NCBI GenBank assembly: GCA_035487295.1
Contig: DATHMH010000020.1
Span: 186,001 to 250,000, forward strand
Reading direction: 5' to 3'
Length of the DNA stretch: 64,000 nucleotides
From: QIAW01 sp035487295
GTDB lineage: Bacteria; Acidobacteriota; Terriglobia; Terriglobales; Acidobacteriaceae
Shown here in pieces: positions 47,357 through 55,311 of this stretch. The notes under the pieces were generated by a model that made no database searches, had not been told where the DNA came from, and was given only the letters and a program-made list of their open reading frames with translations. Position 1 is the stretch's first letter. Each line of letters starts with the position of its first letter. Position numbers and translations under genes: made by a program.

Positions 47357-47917
47357 TTATTTCACCATTTGCAGAAAAGCCTGGTGAACGCGGACGTCGC
47401 TTGAAAGCTCAGGATGAAACGTCGCCGCCATGATCTTTCCCTGGCGCACCAGAACCGGATCGCCGTTTTCTGACGCCAGCACTTCCACCTCTTTACCGAT
47501 TCTCTCAATTTTTGGTGCGCGGATGAAGACCATCTCCAGCGGTCCGCCGCCGAATTTGGTCTCCGCCTGGCGTATGGAACTTTCCAGTTGCCGCCCATAA
47601 GCGTTACGCCGGATGCCTATATCCAGCGCCCCGAGGCTGGCTTGCGCCGGCCCTTCAACTTCTTTTGCCAGCAAGATCGCGCCCGCACAGGTTCCCAAGG
47701 CAGGTTTGGTTTTTACGAACTGACTCAGTTTTTCAAAAAATCCCTTTTGTTCCAGGAATTTCAGGAAAGTCGTGGACTCACCACCGGGAATCACCAATGC
47801 ATCCACAGAATCAAGTTGCTCCGGCTTGCGGACGTAGGTCACCTTTGCGCCCAGGCCTTCCAGCACTCGGCCGTGCGCTTCGTAATCTCCCTGAATGGCA
47901 AGCACGCCTATGGTCAT
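47357..47917 (-). CDS. pdxT: pyridoxal 5'-phosphate synthase glutaminase subunit PdxT
   Basis: Class I glutaminase of the DXP-independent vitamin B6 pathway, 186 residues. It releases ammonia from glutamine for PdxS. The nucleophile is Cys77 (LGTCAGAILLA), the His/Glu pair is in TFHPELS (His168, Glu170), and the PGGEST motif (44-50) binds the substrate. RRNAYGRQLES is the family string. It is transcribed after pdxS, separated by a 154-bp spacer that is a single long imperfect hairpin. Confidence 0.96.
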   Translation of the reverse strand: MTIGVLAIQGDYEAHGRVLEGLGAKVTYVRKPEQLDSVDALVIPGGESTTFLKFLEQKGFFEKLSQFVKTKPALGTCAGAILLAKEVEGPAQASLGALDIGIRRNAYGRQLESSIRQAETKFGGGPLEMVFIRAPKIERIGKEVEVLASENGDPVLVRQGKIMAATFHPELSSDVRVHQAFLQMVK

Positions 47918-47925
47918 AACGGAAA

Positions 47926-48067
47926 AATTTTGCCGCAGATTGACGCTGATTCAACGCAGATCAAAGCGGGTGGAACTTGGCAATATACAAGAGGGCTAAA
48001 AGCCAAGTTGTCACCCGCTCAGTTCTTGAAAATCTGCGTACATCCGCGTGAATCCGCGGCGAAAATT
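47926..48067. repeat. long hairpin spacer between pdxS and pdxT
   Basis: The left arm AATTTTGCCGCAGATTGACG continues through ACGCAGATCAAAGCGGGTG to AACTTGGC (47981). The right arm starts GCCAAGTTGTCACCCGCT (48002) and ends ATCCGCGGCGAAAATT (48067). The arms of about 56-66 bases are complementary with few interruptions, leaving a 20-base loop. It combines the CGCAGATNNACGCNGAT dispersed motif with a private inner stem. In the mRNA it would form one large stem-loop between the two cistrons. Confidence 0.75.
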
Positions 48068-48071
48068 ACTC

Positions 48072-49004
48072 TCACCAGCCGCGCTTCTGCATCATGTCCG
48101 CGTCTGATATCGCGGCCACCGACAACCCCTTCATGGCTCCAACCAGGTCTTCGCTAACTTCAAGTAATACTTTAGGATCGTCGTAATGAGTTGTAGCTTG
48201 CACGATAGCACGGGCGCGTCGCGCGGCTTCTTCCGGAGAAGCAAAGTTGATGGAATCCTGCATGAAGATGCCGGAGCCTACGAACACGGCTTCAGCTCCA
48301 AGCTGGCGCACGAGGGCTGCATCGGAGGGCGTAGCAATGCCGCCGGCAGAAAAGTTGGGGACCGGCAGCTTCCCGCTGCCGGCAACTAAACGGATAATCT
48401 CATACGGCGCCTGATACTCTTTGGCTTTGGCGTACAGCTCATCTTCACGCAGTATGGTAAGTACGCGCATCTCCTGATTGATGGCGCGCAGGTGTTTGAC
48501 CGCATGCACGACATCGCCCGTCCCGGCCTCGCCCTTGGTACGGATCATGGCTGCACCCTCGGCAATACGCCGCAGGGCCTCGCCTAAATTCCGCGCTCCG
48601 CAGACAAAGGGAACTTTGAAGCCGTGCTTATCCACGTGGTTGGCTTCATCGGCAGGAGTGAGCACCTCGGATTCGTCAATGTAATCCACACCCAGCTCTT
48701 GCAGCACCTGTGCTTCGGCGAAGTGGCCGATGCGGCACTTGGCCATCACCGGAATGGAAACCGCCGCCATGATCTCGCGAATCTTCTTGGGCGAGGCCAT
48801 GCGGGCCACGCCACCCTCGGCACGGATCTGGGCGGGCACGCGCTCCAGCGCCATAACGGCTACTGCGCCGGCCTTTTCGGCGATCACGGCCTGTTCGGCT
48901 GTAGTGACGTCCATAATGACGCCGCCCTTCAGCATCTCAGCCAGCCCGGTCTTCAGGCGCAAACTGTTGTGGGTTACGTTTTGACTTCCGTTTGTGCTGG
49001 ACAT
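48072..49004 (-). CDS. pdxS: pyridoxal 5'-phosphate synthase lyase subunit PdxS
   Basis: The synthase subunit of the DXP-independent PLP pathway; it condenses a pentose phosphate, a triose phosphate and ammonia from PdxT. Highly conserved segments are GGVIMDVTTAEQAVIAEKAG, VMALERVPAQIRAEGGVARM, PVMAKCRIGHFAEAQ and FSAGGIATPSDAALVRQLGA. The frame is open to 49052 but ATG 49004 (behind AGAGGA) fits the family start and gives 310 residues. It is the first gene of pdxS-pdxT. The organism therefore makes B6 by the PdxST route. Confidence 0.97.
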   Translation of the reverse strand: MSSTNGSQNVTHNSLRLKTGLAEMLKGGVIMDVTTAEQAVIAEKAGAVAVMALERVPAQIRAEGGVARMASPKKIREIMAAVSIPVMAKCRIGHFAEAQVLQELGVDYIDESEVLTPADEANHVDKHGFKVPFVCGARNLGEALRRIAEGAAMIRTKGEAGTGDVVHAVKHLRAINQEMRVLTILREDELYAKAKEYQAPYEIIRLVAGSGKLPVPNFSAGGIATPSDAALVRQLGAEAVFVGSGIFMQDSINFASPEEAARRARAIVQATTHYDDPKVLLEVSEDLVGAMKGLSVAAISDADMMQKRGW

Positions 49005-49131
49005 AAATCCTCTTCTTGCCTGCGCACACCTGGAGGTAAGTGTTGCGTGCACTAAGCTTTATTTTACGTCTAAATAGAACCACTGGGCTAGTTCGGCAGA
49101 AGAATCAACGAGTGCTGGCGCGAATTCGGTG

Positions 49132-49599
49132 TCACTTAACGTGTTTGGCAAACATTTTGATGGGATCAATGGCAATAAACAATCCTCTCCCTCGCGCTAA
49201 CACCTCATTTTTCTGATTACGGATTTCGGCCATATTGATATGTTTTCTGCCGCGAACACTCTTCTCATGACCTTCGACAAGCAGCGGCGTTTCCAGTGGC
49301 ACCGGTTTCAGATACTCGATTTCCATCTGTTTGGTAAGGGCAATCACTGAGCGCAGTTTGTTGACCTTGCCCATGGCCTCGTCGAGGATGGTGGCAATAA
49401 TTCCCCCATGGGCGTGCCCAGGCGGTCCTTGATATTTTTTGGGCAGGCGGAATTTGCAATAAGACCGGCGCCGAGCTTCATCGAGATGGAACTTAAGATG
49501 CATGCCCTGGGCGTTGTCCTGCCCGCAGGCAAAACAGCGGTTGACTGGAATATACAGATTCTTGATCTCGTGCCCGCCGACCCGCGGTTTCCTGGCCAT
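49132..49599 (-). CDS. hotdog-fold thioesterase (PaaI-like)
   Basis: A 155-residue hotdog protein. The family core is GPPGHAHGGIIATILDEAMG with the catalytic-type Asp/Glu, followed by LTKQMEIEYLKPVPLETPLL. The N-terminus VNRCFACGQDNAQGMHL carries a CxxC, common in one group of acyl-CoA thioesterase-like proteins. It probably hydrolyses an acyl-CoA or aryl-CoA; substrate is unknown. It is a single gene between pdxS and the DPP-IV gene. Confidence 0.75.
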   Translation of the reverse strand: MARKPRVGGHEIKNLYIPVNRCFACGQDNAQGMHLKFHLDEARRRSYCKFRLPKKYQGPPGHAHGGIIATILDEAMGKVNKLRSVIALTKQMEIEYLKPVPLETPLLVEGHEKSVRGRKHINMAEIRNQKNEVLARGRGLFIAIDPIKMFAKHVK

Positions 49600-49713
49600 A
49601 AATTAAGGAGAGTTGTTTGATTCTAGCATCCAGCAGTTAGGCGCCGGCAAGAAATCGATGGCAACATCAAACCCCGCCTCAGAAAACCCCCACTTCCAAC
49701 TGGACCTGTGGCT

Positions 49714-51990
49714 TTACGGCTGCGCCTTCAACAGATATGTCTCAAAATGTTCTTTGATCCTGTTGAACAGGTGCCGTCTGGTTTCGGCGCCGGTGATACT
49801 GTGGGTCTTGCGCGGATAGAGCGCCATGTCGAATTTTTTGCCCGCGTTCACCAGGGCGAGCGTCATCTGCATCGTATTCTGCATGTGCACGTTGTCGTCG
49901 CCGGTGCCATGCGCCATCAGCAAGCTGCCATGCAGGTGGGCGGCCTGGTATACGGGAGAGCTTTTCTTATAGCTTTCTTCAAACTGCTGCGGCAATCCCA
50001 TATAGCGTTCCGTGTAGATGGAATCGTAATCGTGCCAGTCAGTAACGGGCGCCACCGCCACTCCGGTGCGGAAGCGGTCGGAATGAGTGAGCGCATACAA
50101 AGCCATATATCCGCCATAGCTCCAGCCCCACCAGCCCAGGCGCGATCCATCCAATTGCGGAAACTGCGCCAGCGCCTGATCGAGGGCGGCAAGCTGGTCT
50201 TTGAGCTCTATTTCGCCAAAATTGTGGCGCACGGCCGCCGCGAACTTCTGGCCTCTGTTGCCCGTTCCGCGGTTGTCAACATGCAGAACTGCAATACCCT
50301 CGTGGGCCAATATCTGGTCGAAAAGAGAATCTGTTCCTCCCCAGATATTACGCACTCTTTGTGCCTGCGGCCCGCAGTAGGGATTCATAACCACGGGCGC
50401 TTCTCCCCGGACGTTTGAGGGCATCACCAGAAGCCCATGCAGAATAGTTCCATCTTCGGCGTGAAAATCGACGAATTGCGGCGGGACCAGCTTGTACTCT
50501 TCCAGCGTAGCCGACTCCCAAAATGCCCGGCAATTTCCGTCGGCGCTGCATAACGACAAACGCGGAGGAGTCATAATGGCAGAGAAGGTATCCACATAAT
50601 GCATGGCATCGCCGGAAAATTCCGGGAGATGTGTGCCCTCTTCTTTGGAAATGCGCTGCAAGCCGCCGCCATCGACTTGCACAGAGTAAAGCTGGCTTTG
50701 CCGGTCGTCATCTTTATTGGCGGTGAAATAGACGGTATGCGCGGCGTCGTTGACGGCGACAAGATTTTGGACTTCGTAGCTGCCGCGCGTGAGCTGCCGC
50801 TCCAGCGTCGCCTGCGAATTCAACGGATGAGAAGCGTCGAAACTGTAGAGATAAAGATGAGTATAACCGTCGCGCCAGCTCCCCCAGAGGAATTCATTTC
50901 CCGATTTGAGCACATGAAAATCATCGTTCACTTCAATCCAGTTCTCGCTGGTTTCGCTGAGCATCAGCTTTGATTTACCGGACTCGGCTTCCACAAAATA
51001 AAGACTGATTTTGTCCTGGGCGCGGTTGAGCACCTCGACATAGAGCAAGCCATCGCGCACCCATCCGAAGCGCGGGATATAGATGTCTTGCCCTCCACCG
51101 ATCCCAGGCGCGGGTATCAGCTCCTCTGGGATTTTTTCTCGCGGCAGATCGATCCATTTCACCTTGCCTCCCAAAGCGCCTACAATGCCAACGCGCACCG
51201 CCGGATTGGGATCGCCCGCCTTGGGATACTTCTGGAAGTCCATGATGGGATGAATCGGGATAAAGTCTTCAATCGGATACGTCGGCACCGGCGTTTCATT
51301 CATCTGTAGAAAGACAATCTGTTTGCCGTTCGGCGACCAGAAGAAATTGCTGCGGACGTTCAACTCCTCTTCGTAAACCCAGTCGGCCTCGCCGTTCAGG
51401 ACGTTGGGGTCTTTATCCTGGGTGAGTTGAAACTCCATCTCGGCAGAGATGGGATGAACATGCAGATTGTGTTTGCGCACGTAGGCAACCCGGTTGCCAT
51501 CGGGAGAAAATTTAGGATCGAGGGCCAGATCGTCTTCGGTGGTCAGGGGAACGCCCGTATTGGTGTCGAGGCTGTAAAACCAGAGCTGGCCATGGGAATC
51601 GAAAAGCAGGTGTTTGGAATCGGGCGCCCAATGGTAGCCGGCAATGCCATAGCGGATGCGCCGCTCCAACTCACGTTCATTTCTGATCTTGTAATCGGGA
51701 GGCGCCAGCGACGCCAGCCGGTCTTGCGTTACCAGAACCGCAGGCTTGCCCGTGCTCACGTCAATGTACCAAAGCTGGCCGCTCGCCCCGCTCTCGTCGC
51801 GAAGAATGTAAGAAACCTTCTTGCTGTCGGGGCTCCATTGCAATGCCTCTGGCTGGCGCCCGGTGAGAACGGCGCCATTAAATATCTTCTCGACGGTCAG
51901 CTCCTGCGAGCCCTGAAGGGACTGCGCCTCCTGAGCCGCAGCCAAAGCCGTTAGCAGCAAAAGATAAATAACAATGATTAGGCGCTTCAA
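49714..51990 (-). CDS. dipeptidyl peptidase IV-like protease (S9B)
   Basis: A secreted S9 family serine peptidase of 758 residues with a signal peptide (MKRLIIVIYLLLLTALAAAQ). An eight-bladed propeller occupies about 40-500 (repeated phrases such as FSPDGNRVAYVR and WSPNGKQIVFLQ; the DPP-IV active-site Glu region is ADWVYEEELNVRSNFFWSPN). The hydrolase domain holds the triad Ser in GWWGWSYGGYMALY, Asp in HGTGDDNVHMQN and His in RKTHSITG. It should remove X-Pro dipeptides from peptides in the periplasm or outside. It stands alone, transcribed away from the dacB side. Confidence 0.9.
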   Translation of the reverse strand: MKRLIIVIYLLLLTALAAAQEAQSLQGSQELTVEKIFNGAVLTGRQPEALQWSPDSKKVSYILRDESGASGQLWYIDVSTGKPAVLVTQDRLASLAPPDYKIRNERELERRIRYGIAGYHWAPDSKHLLFDSHGQLWFYSLDTNTGVPLTTEDDLALDPKFSPDGNRVAYVRKHNLHVHPISAEMEFQLTQDKDPNVLNGEADWVYEEELNVRSNFFWSPNGKQIVFLQMNETPVPTYPIEDFIPIHPIMDFQKYPKAGDPNPAVRVGIVGALGGKVKWIDLPREKIPEELIPAPGIGGGQDIYIPRFGWVRDGLLYVEVLNRAQDKISLYFVEAESGKSKLMLSETSENWIEVNDDFHVLKSGNEFLWGSWRDGYTHLYLYSFDASHPLNSQATLERQLTRGSYEVQNLVAVNDAAHTVYFTANKDDDRQSQLYSVQVDGGGLQRISKEEGTHLPEFSGDAMHYVDTFSAIMTPPRLSLCSADGNCRAFWESATLEEYKLVPPQFVDFHAEDGTILHGLLVMPSNVRGEAPVVMNPYCGPQAQRVRNIWGGTDSLFDQILAHEGIAVLHVDNRGTGNRGQKFAAAVRHNFGEIELKDQLAALDQALAQFPQLDGSRLGWWGWSYGGYMALYALTHSDRFRTGVAVAPVTDWHDYDSIYTERYMGLPQQFEESYKKSSPVYQAAHLHGSLLMAHGTGDDNVHMQNTMQMTLALVNAGKKFDMALYPRKTHSITGAETRRHLFNRIKEHFETYLLKAQP

Positions 51991-52128
51991 AAACGGTTTA
52001 CCTCGATCATCAGGATCTGACTTCTACAAATCAAGAGAAACTATTTCCCAAAATCTTCGAAGGCCCAACTTGCCCCTATTCGTCAGGATGACACTCCCCT
52101 GGAAAAAGTTGGATAAAAGTTCCAAGAC

Positions 52129-53751
52129 TTACTTCTTTCCGTCCTCATCTTCCACAATCGCCTGCACAATTTTGTCAATGGTCTCGCGCACCTCTCCATT
52201 TTTGAGGTTGTGATTGTTCACCATGATTGAGAATGCCACGTTCTTGCCGGCGAGGGTCATGGCATAGCCGGAGAGCGCGTTTACGTGGTCCATAGTTCCG
52301 GTCTTGGCCCGCACATGGCCAATCACATCTGTGCCTTTCCAGCGGTCGGTGAGCGAGCCATCCACGCCGGCGATGGGCAGCGTATCCTGAAATTTCGCAG
52401 CCCAGGGTTGCGCTGCGGCATACTGCAAGAGCCGCACCGCCGCCGCCGGGGAAACAAGGTTTTCACGCGACAGTCCGCAGCCATCGTGCAGATCGTATTG
52501 TTCCGGCAGAAGCCCCGCTTGCGCGAGAAAGTTCTGTTCAACTTTCAACCCGGTCTCGGTATTGCCAATTCCGGCGCCGGTTTTTCCGATCAGGCGCAGG
52601 GCCATCTCTGCGTGCAGGTTCTGGCTGGTTTTGTTGATGACGCGCAGGTCTTCGATCAGGGGCAGGGAATCGTAGGTCGCTATTACCGCTGCCGGAGTCT
52701 GAGGTACCGCTGGAGGAGTTACTCCCAGCGGAAGGATAGTCGCTGCCGGAACATCTTCGCTCATGATGCTGCTTGCAAGCGTGTGTTGCACGCGAGTATG
52801 CCCGTAAATTACGATCCCGTGGCGGCTCAGGATTTCGTAAAACACCTGTGCCGCAAACTCCGCCGGAGCTTCTGCCGCCAGCTCTTCGCGATCGAGCCCG
52901 TCGTTGACTGTGACCGTGCCCCACGCTGTGACCACGTGCGAACCCAGGTCGCGATGCACGCCGATCTTGTGCATCCCGCCGGTAGCGACGGTGACAATGC
53001 GGTTTTCCACTTTGTAGTACGCCGTGGGCGGGTCCAGTGTCACAAAGGCGCGGTCGCCCGGATTCGCTCCCGGCAGGATATTCATGAAGATAAGATCGTC
53101 ATTAATCGTGAGCGCCGAGACCGGAGCGCCGTAGCCCCACTGCAAATCGTCCTGCGCCCAGCCGGCGCCGTAGGGTTCGTCAACGTAGAAGGAATCATCG
53201 GCCACGACATCGCCGCCAATATATTTGACTCCGGCCCTTACCAGTTGGTCGGCCATGTTCTCCAGCGCGATGGTGGAAGATTGCGTGCGCTCGGTCTTGA
53301 GAGCGTAAGGCAGATTGCGCCCCGAAAGATTGGGATCTCCGCGCCCCACCAGGATTACGTCGCCATCAATGCGTCCATATTTGTCGGGCAGGGCACTGGC
53401 TTCTACCGTGGTGTGAAAGCGGTAATCTGGCCCCAGCAATGCCAGCGCGGTAGTGGTGGTGAAGAGTTTGGTGTTGGAGGCGGGGACAAACAGCTTGTCG
53501 GCATTGTTCGCATACAGGACTTTGTTGTCGTCCAGCGAAAATATCTGGATACCCCAATAGCCGCGATCGAGGTCGGGTTGCGCCAACAGAGTCGAAATTT
53601 TTTCTGCCAGCGCATTGCTCTTGTGTCCAGTTTTGGCGCCCTTCGCATTCAGTATGCCGGGCAAGAGCGCAAACACCAGCGCCGAGAAAAAAACGATTGC
53701 AAGCCCCGTATGGGACGACGCAGCACAATGAGCCCTCGTTGGTTTCCCCAT
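52129..53751 (-). CDS. dacB: D-alanyl-D-alanine carboxypeptidase/endopeptidase (PBP4 type, S13)
   Basis: A 540-residue class C penicillin-binding protein. The signal segment is LAIVFFSALVFALLPGILNA. The active-site SxxK is PASNTKLF (Ser92, Lys95), the second motif lies in DGCGLSRENLVSP and the third is KTG (about 483, VRAKTGTMDHVN). The insertion between the first and second motifs is long, as in PBP4. It cleaves D-Ala-D-Ala ends and peptide crosslinks in the periplasm. The long open frame on the opposite strand (52285-53787) is a shadow. Confidence 0.93.
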   Translation of the reverse strand: MGKPTRAHCAASSHTGLAIVFFSALVFALLPGILNAKGAKTGHKSNALAEKISTLLAQPDLDRGYWGIQIFSLDDNKVLYANNADKLFVPASNTKLFTTTTALALLGPDYRFHTTVEASALPDKYGRIDGDVILVGRGDPNLSGRNLPYALKTERTQSSTIALENMADQLVRAGVKYIGGDVVADDSFYVDEPYGAGWAQDDLQWGYGAPVSALTINDDLIFMNILPGANPGDRAFVTLDPPTAYYKVENRIVTVATGGMHKIGVHRDLGSHVVTAWGTVTVNDGLDREELAAEAPAEFAAQVFYEILSRHGIVIYGHTRVQHTLASSIMSEDVPAATILPLGVTPPAVPQTPAAVIATYDSLPLIEDLRVINKTSQNLHAEMALRLIGKTGAGIGNTETGLKVEQNFLAQAGLLPEQYDLHDGCGLSRENLVSPAAAVRLLQYAAAQPWAAKFQDTLPIAGVDGSLTDRWKGTDVIGHVRAKTGTMDHVNALSGYAMTLAGKNVAFSIMVNNHNLKNGEVRETIDKIVQAIVEDEDGKK

Positions 53752-53879
53752 GTGTATGCCAGTGTAATCTGTTGGCCAGAACTATAAGTTAACTCGCCGG
53801 TTACCTGCAAGGAATTATGGTCCATGGGTGATGATGTTAGTTTGGAAGCATGGGGGCCAGGCGGGGTACACTGACATCC

Positions 53880-54155
53880 ATGCTCTTTATGGTCATTGAG
53901 CGCTTCGAACGTGACGATATTAATGCTATCGGCGAACGCTTCAAGCGCAATGGACGGATGCTGCCGGAAGGCGTCATCTACCAGGCCAGTTGGATGGAGT
54001 CGAACGGCACACGCTGTTTTCAGATCATGGAGTCGCCAGGCCGCGAACTGTTGGATTTGTGGATAAGCCGCTGGGATGACCTGGTTGATTTTGAAATCAT
54101 TCCGGTGCTTACCTCAAGTGAGTTCTGGGCCAAGAAGGAACTCGAATCAGCCTAG
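53880..54155 (+). CDS. DUF3303 family protein
   Basis: A small protein of 91 residues when started at ATG 53880 (MLFMVIERFERDDINAIGER); the frame is open 30 bases further. The strings RMLPEGVIYQASWMESNGTR and CFQIMESPGRELLDLWISRW match DUF3303, a ferredoxin-like alpha/beta fold family without assigned function. It is encoded alone, divergent from dacB and followed by a MITE-like element. Confidence 0.75.
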   Translation: MLFMVIERFERDDINAIGERFKRNGRMLPEGVIYQASWMESNGTRCFQIMESPGRELLDLWISRWDDLVDFEIIPVLTSSEFWAKKELESA

Positions 54156-54224
54156 AGTTGTCTCTATAAATCCCCGAAGTAGGAAATTCCCAGAACCTCA
54201 GGGCCATTGAATGCCAACGTAAAT

Positions 54225-54340
54225 AATAATGTCCTATCCGCAAAGAACCCAGAGCTAAAGCCCGAACTCTACGAACCTTATCCCGGCTTGAAAGCCGGGT
54301 CCCAACCGTGCGCCGCATGCTGCGCGATAAGGACATTATT
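54225..54340. repeat. 116-bp MITE-like element with terminal inverted repeats, copy B
   Basis: The ends are AATAATGTCCTATC (54225-54238) and GATAAGGACATTATT (54326-54340), nearly perfect inverted repeats. Inside are AGCTAAAGCCC, CCCGGCTTGAAAGCCGGG and TGCGCCGCATGCTGCGCGA stem-loops in the same order as copy A (26178-26292). It has no open frame, so it would depend on a transposase in trans if mobile. Confidence 0.7.
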
Positions 54341-54372
54341 ACCTTCGCGCCCTTTGTGGTTAAATCACTTTC

Positions 54373-55275
54373 ATGCGTCCGCATTATCAATGGAAACTGG
54401 GAGATCGCTGCCTGGAACTGGGGGCGCGCACGCTGATCATGGGCGTAGTTAATGTCACGCCTGACTCCTTCTCCGATACCGGGCGCCATTTTTCGCCTGA
54501 GCACGCCATCGGACACGCTTTGCGCCTGCTCTATGAAGGGGCAGACATCCTGGACATCGGTGGAGAGTCCACCCGCCCCGGCGCCAAGGTTGGCGAGGCC
54601 GGCGTCTCGGCAGCAGAAGAGCTAGACCGCGTGCTGCCGGTGATAGAGGCGATCCGCAAACAGAGCCGTTCTGCGCTGATTTCCATTGACACCTACAAGG
54701 CTGAGGTGGCGCGAGCCTGCGTGCAGGCCGGAGCGGAAATCGTGAATGATGTAAGCGCCGCCCGCTGGGATTCCGCCATGCTGCGCGCGCTGGCCGAACT
54801 GCAATGCGGCGTGGTGTTGATGCATTCGCGTGGACGCCCGGAAGACTGGCGCACGTTGCCGCGCCTCTCGGGCGACACCATGCTTGAGCTGGTAGGCAGG
54901 GAATTGAACGAGTGGAGCACAGCGCTGGTCAATGCGGGGGTCGAATGCGAGCGTATTGTTCTCGACCCCGGCTTCGGCTTCGGCAAGAATTTTGAGGAAA
55001 ATTATCCGTTGCTGGCACGACTCGGCCAACTGCACGCCTTGGGATTCCCCTTGCTGACCGGCACCTCGCGCAAATCTTTTATCGGACGCACTCTCGCGGA
55101 TCATGGTCCAACCGGAGAAAAAAAGGACGCGCCTCCAGATGAGCGTCTTTACGGCACGCTGGCCACAGTCGTAGCCGCCATCCTGGGCGGAGCCCACATC
55201 GTTCGCGTGCACGATGTGAAGCCCGCCATCGATGCCGCGCGGGTGGCGGATGCGATTTTGGCGGCCAATGCCTGA
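54373..55275 (+). CDS. folP: dihydropteroate synthase
   Basis: The folate enzyme that joins p-aminobenzoate to the pterin pyrophosphate; target of sulfonamides. Diagnostic segments are MGVVNVTPDSFSDTGRHFSP (first pterin-site loop), ILDIGGESTRPGA (second loop), EIVNDVSAARWD, VLDPGFGFGKNFEENYPLLA and GTSRKSFIG. At 300 residues it has the usual length. It is followed after 36 bp by a TPR-protein gene on the same strand. ftsH or glmM, frequent neighbours elsewhere, are not present. Confidence 0.96.
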   Translation: MRPHYQWKLGDRCLELGARTLIMGVVNVTPDSFSDTGRHFSPEHAIGHALRLLYEGADILDIGGESTRPGAKVGEAGVSAAEELDRVLPVIEAIRKQSRSALISIDTYKAEVARACVQAGAEIVNDVSAARWDSAMLRALAELQCGVVLMHSRGRPEDWRTLPRLSGDTMLELVGRELNEWSTALVNAGVECERIVLDPGFGFGKNFEENYPLLARLGQLHALGFPLLTGTSRKSFIGRTLADHGPTGEKKDAPPDERLYGTLATVVAAILGGAHIVRVHDVKPAIDAARVADAILAANA

Positions 55276-55311
55276 GCCGGAAGTATTATTGGCGTTACGA
55301 AAGGGGCCATC

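Noticed and set aside
52285..53787. 500-codon open frame on the plus strand opposite dacB
   Set aside because: It mirrors the codons of a gene with complete PBP4 motifs; its protein has no domain, signal peptide or ribosome-binding site. A GC-rich codon-bias shadow.
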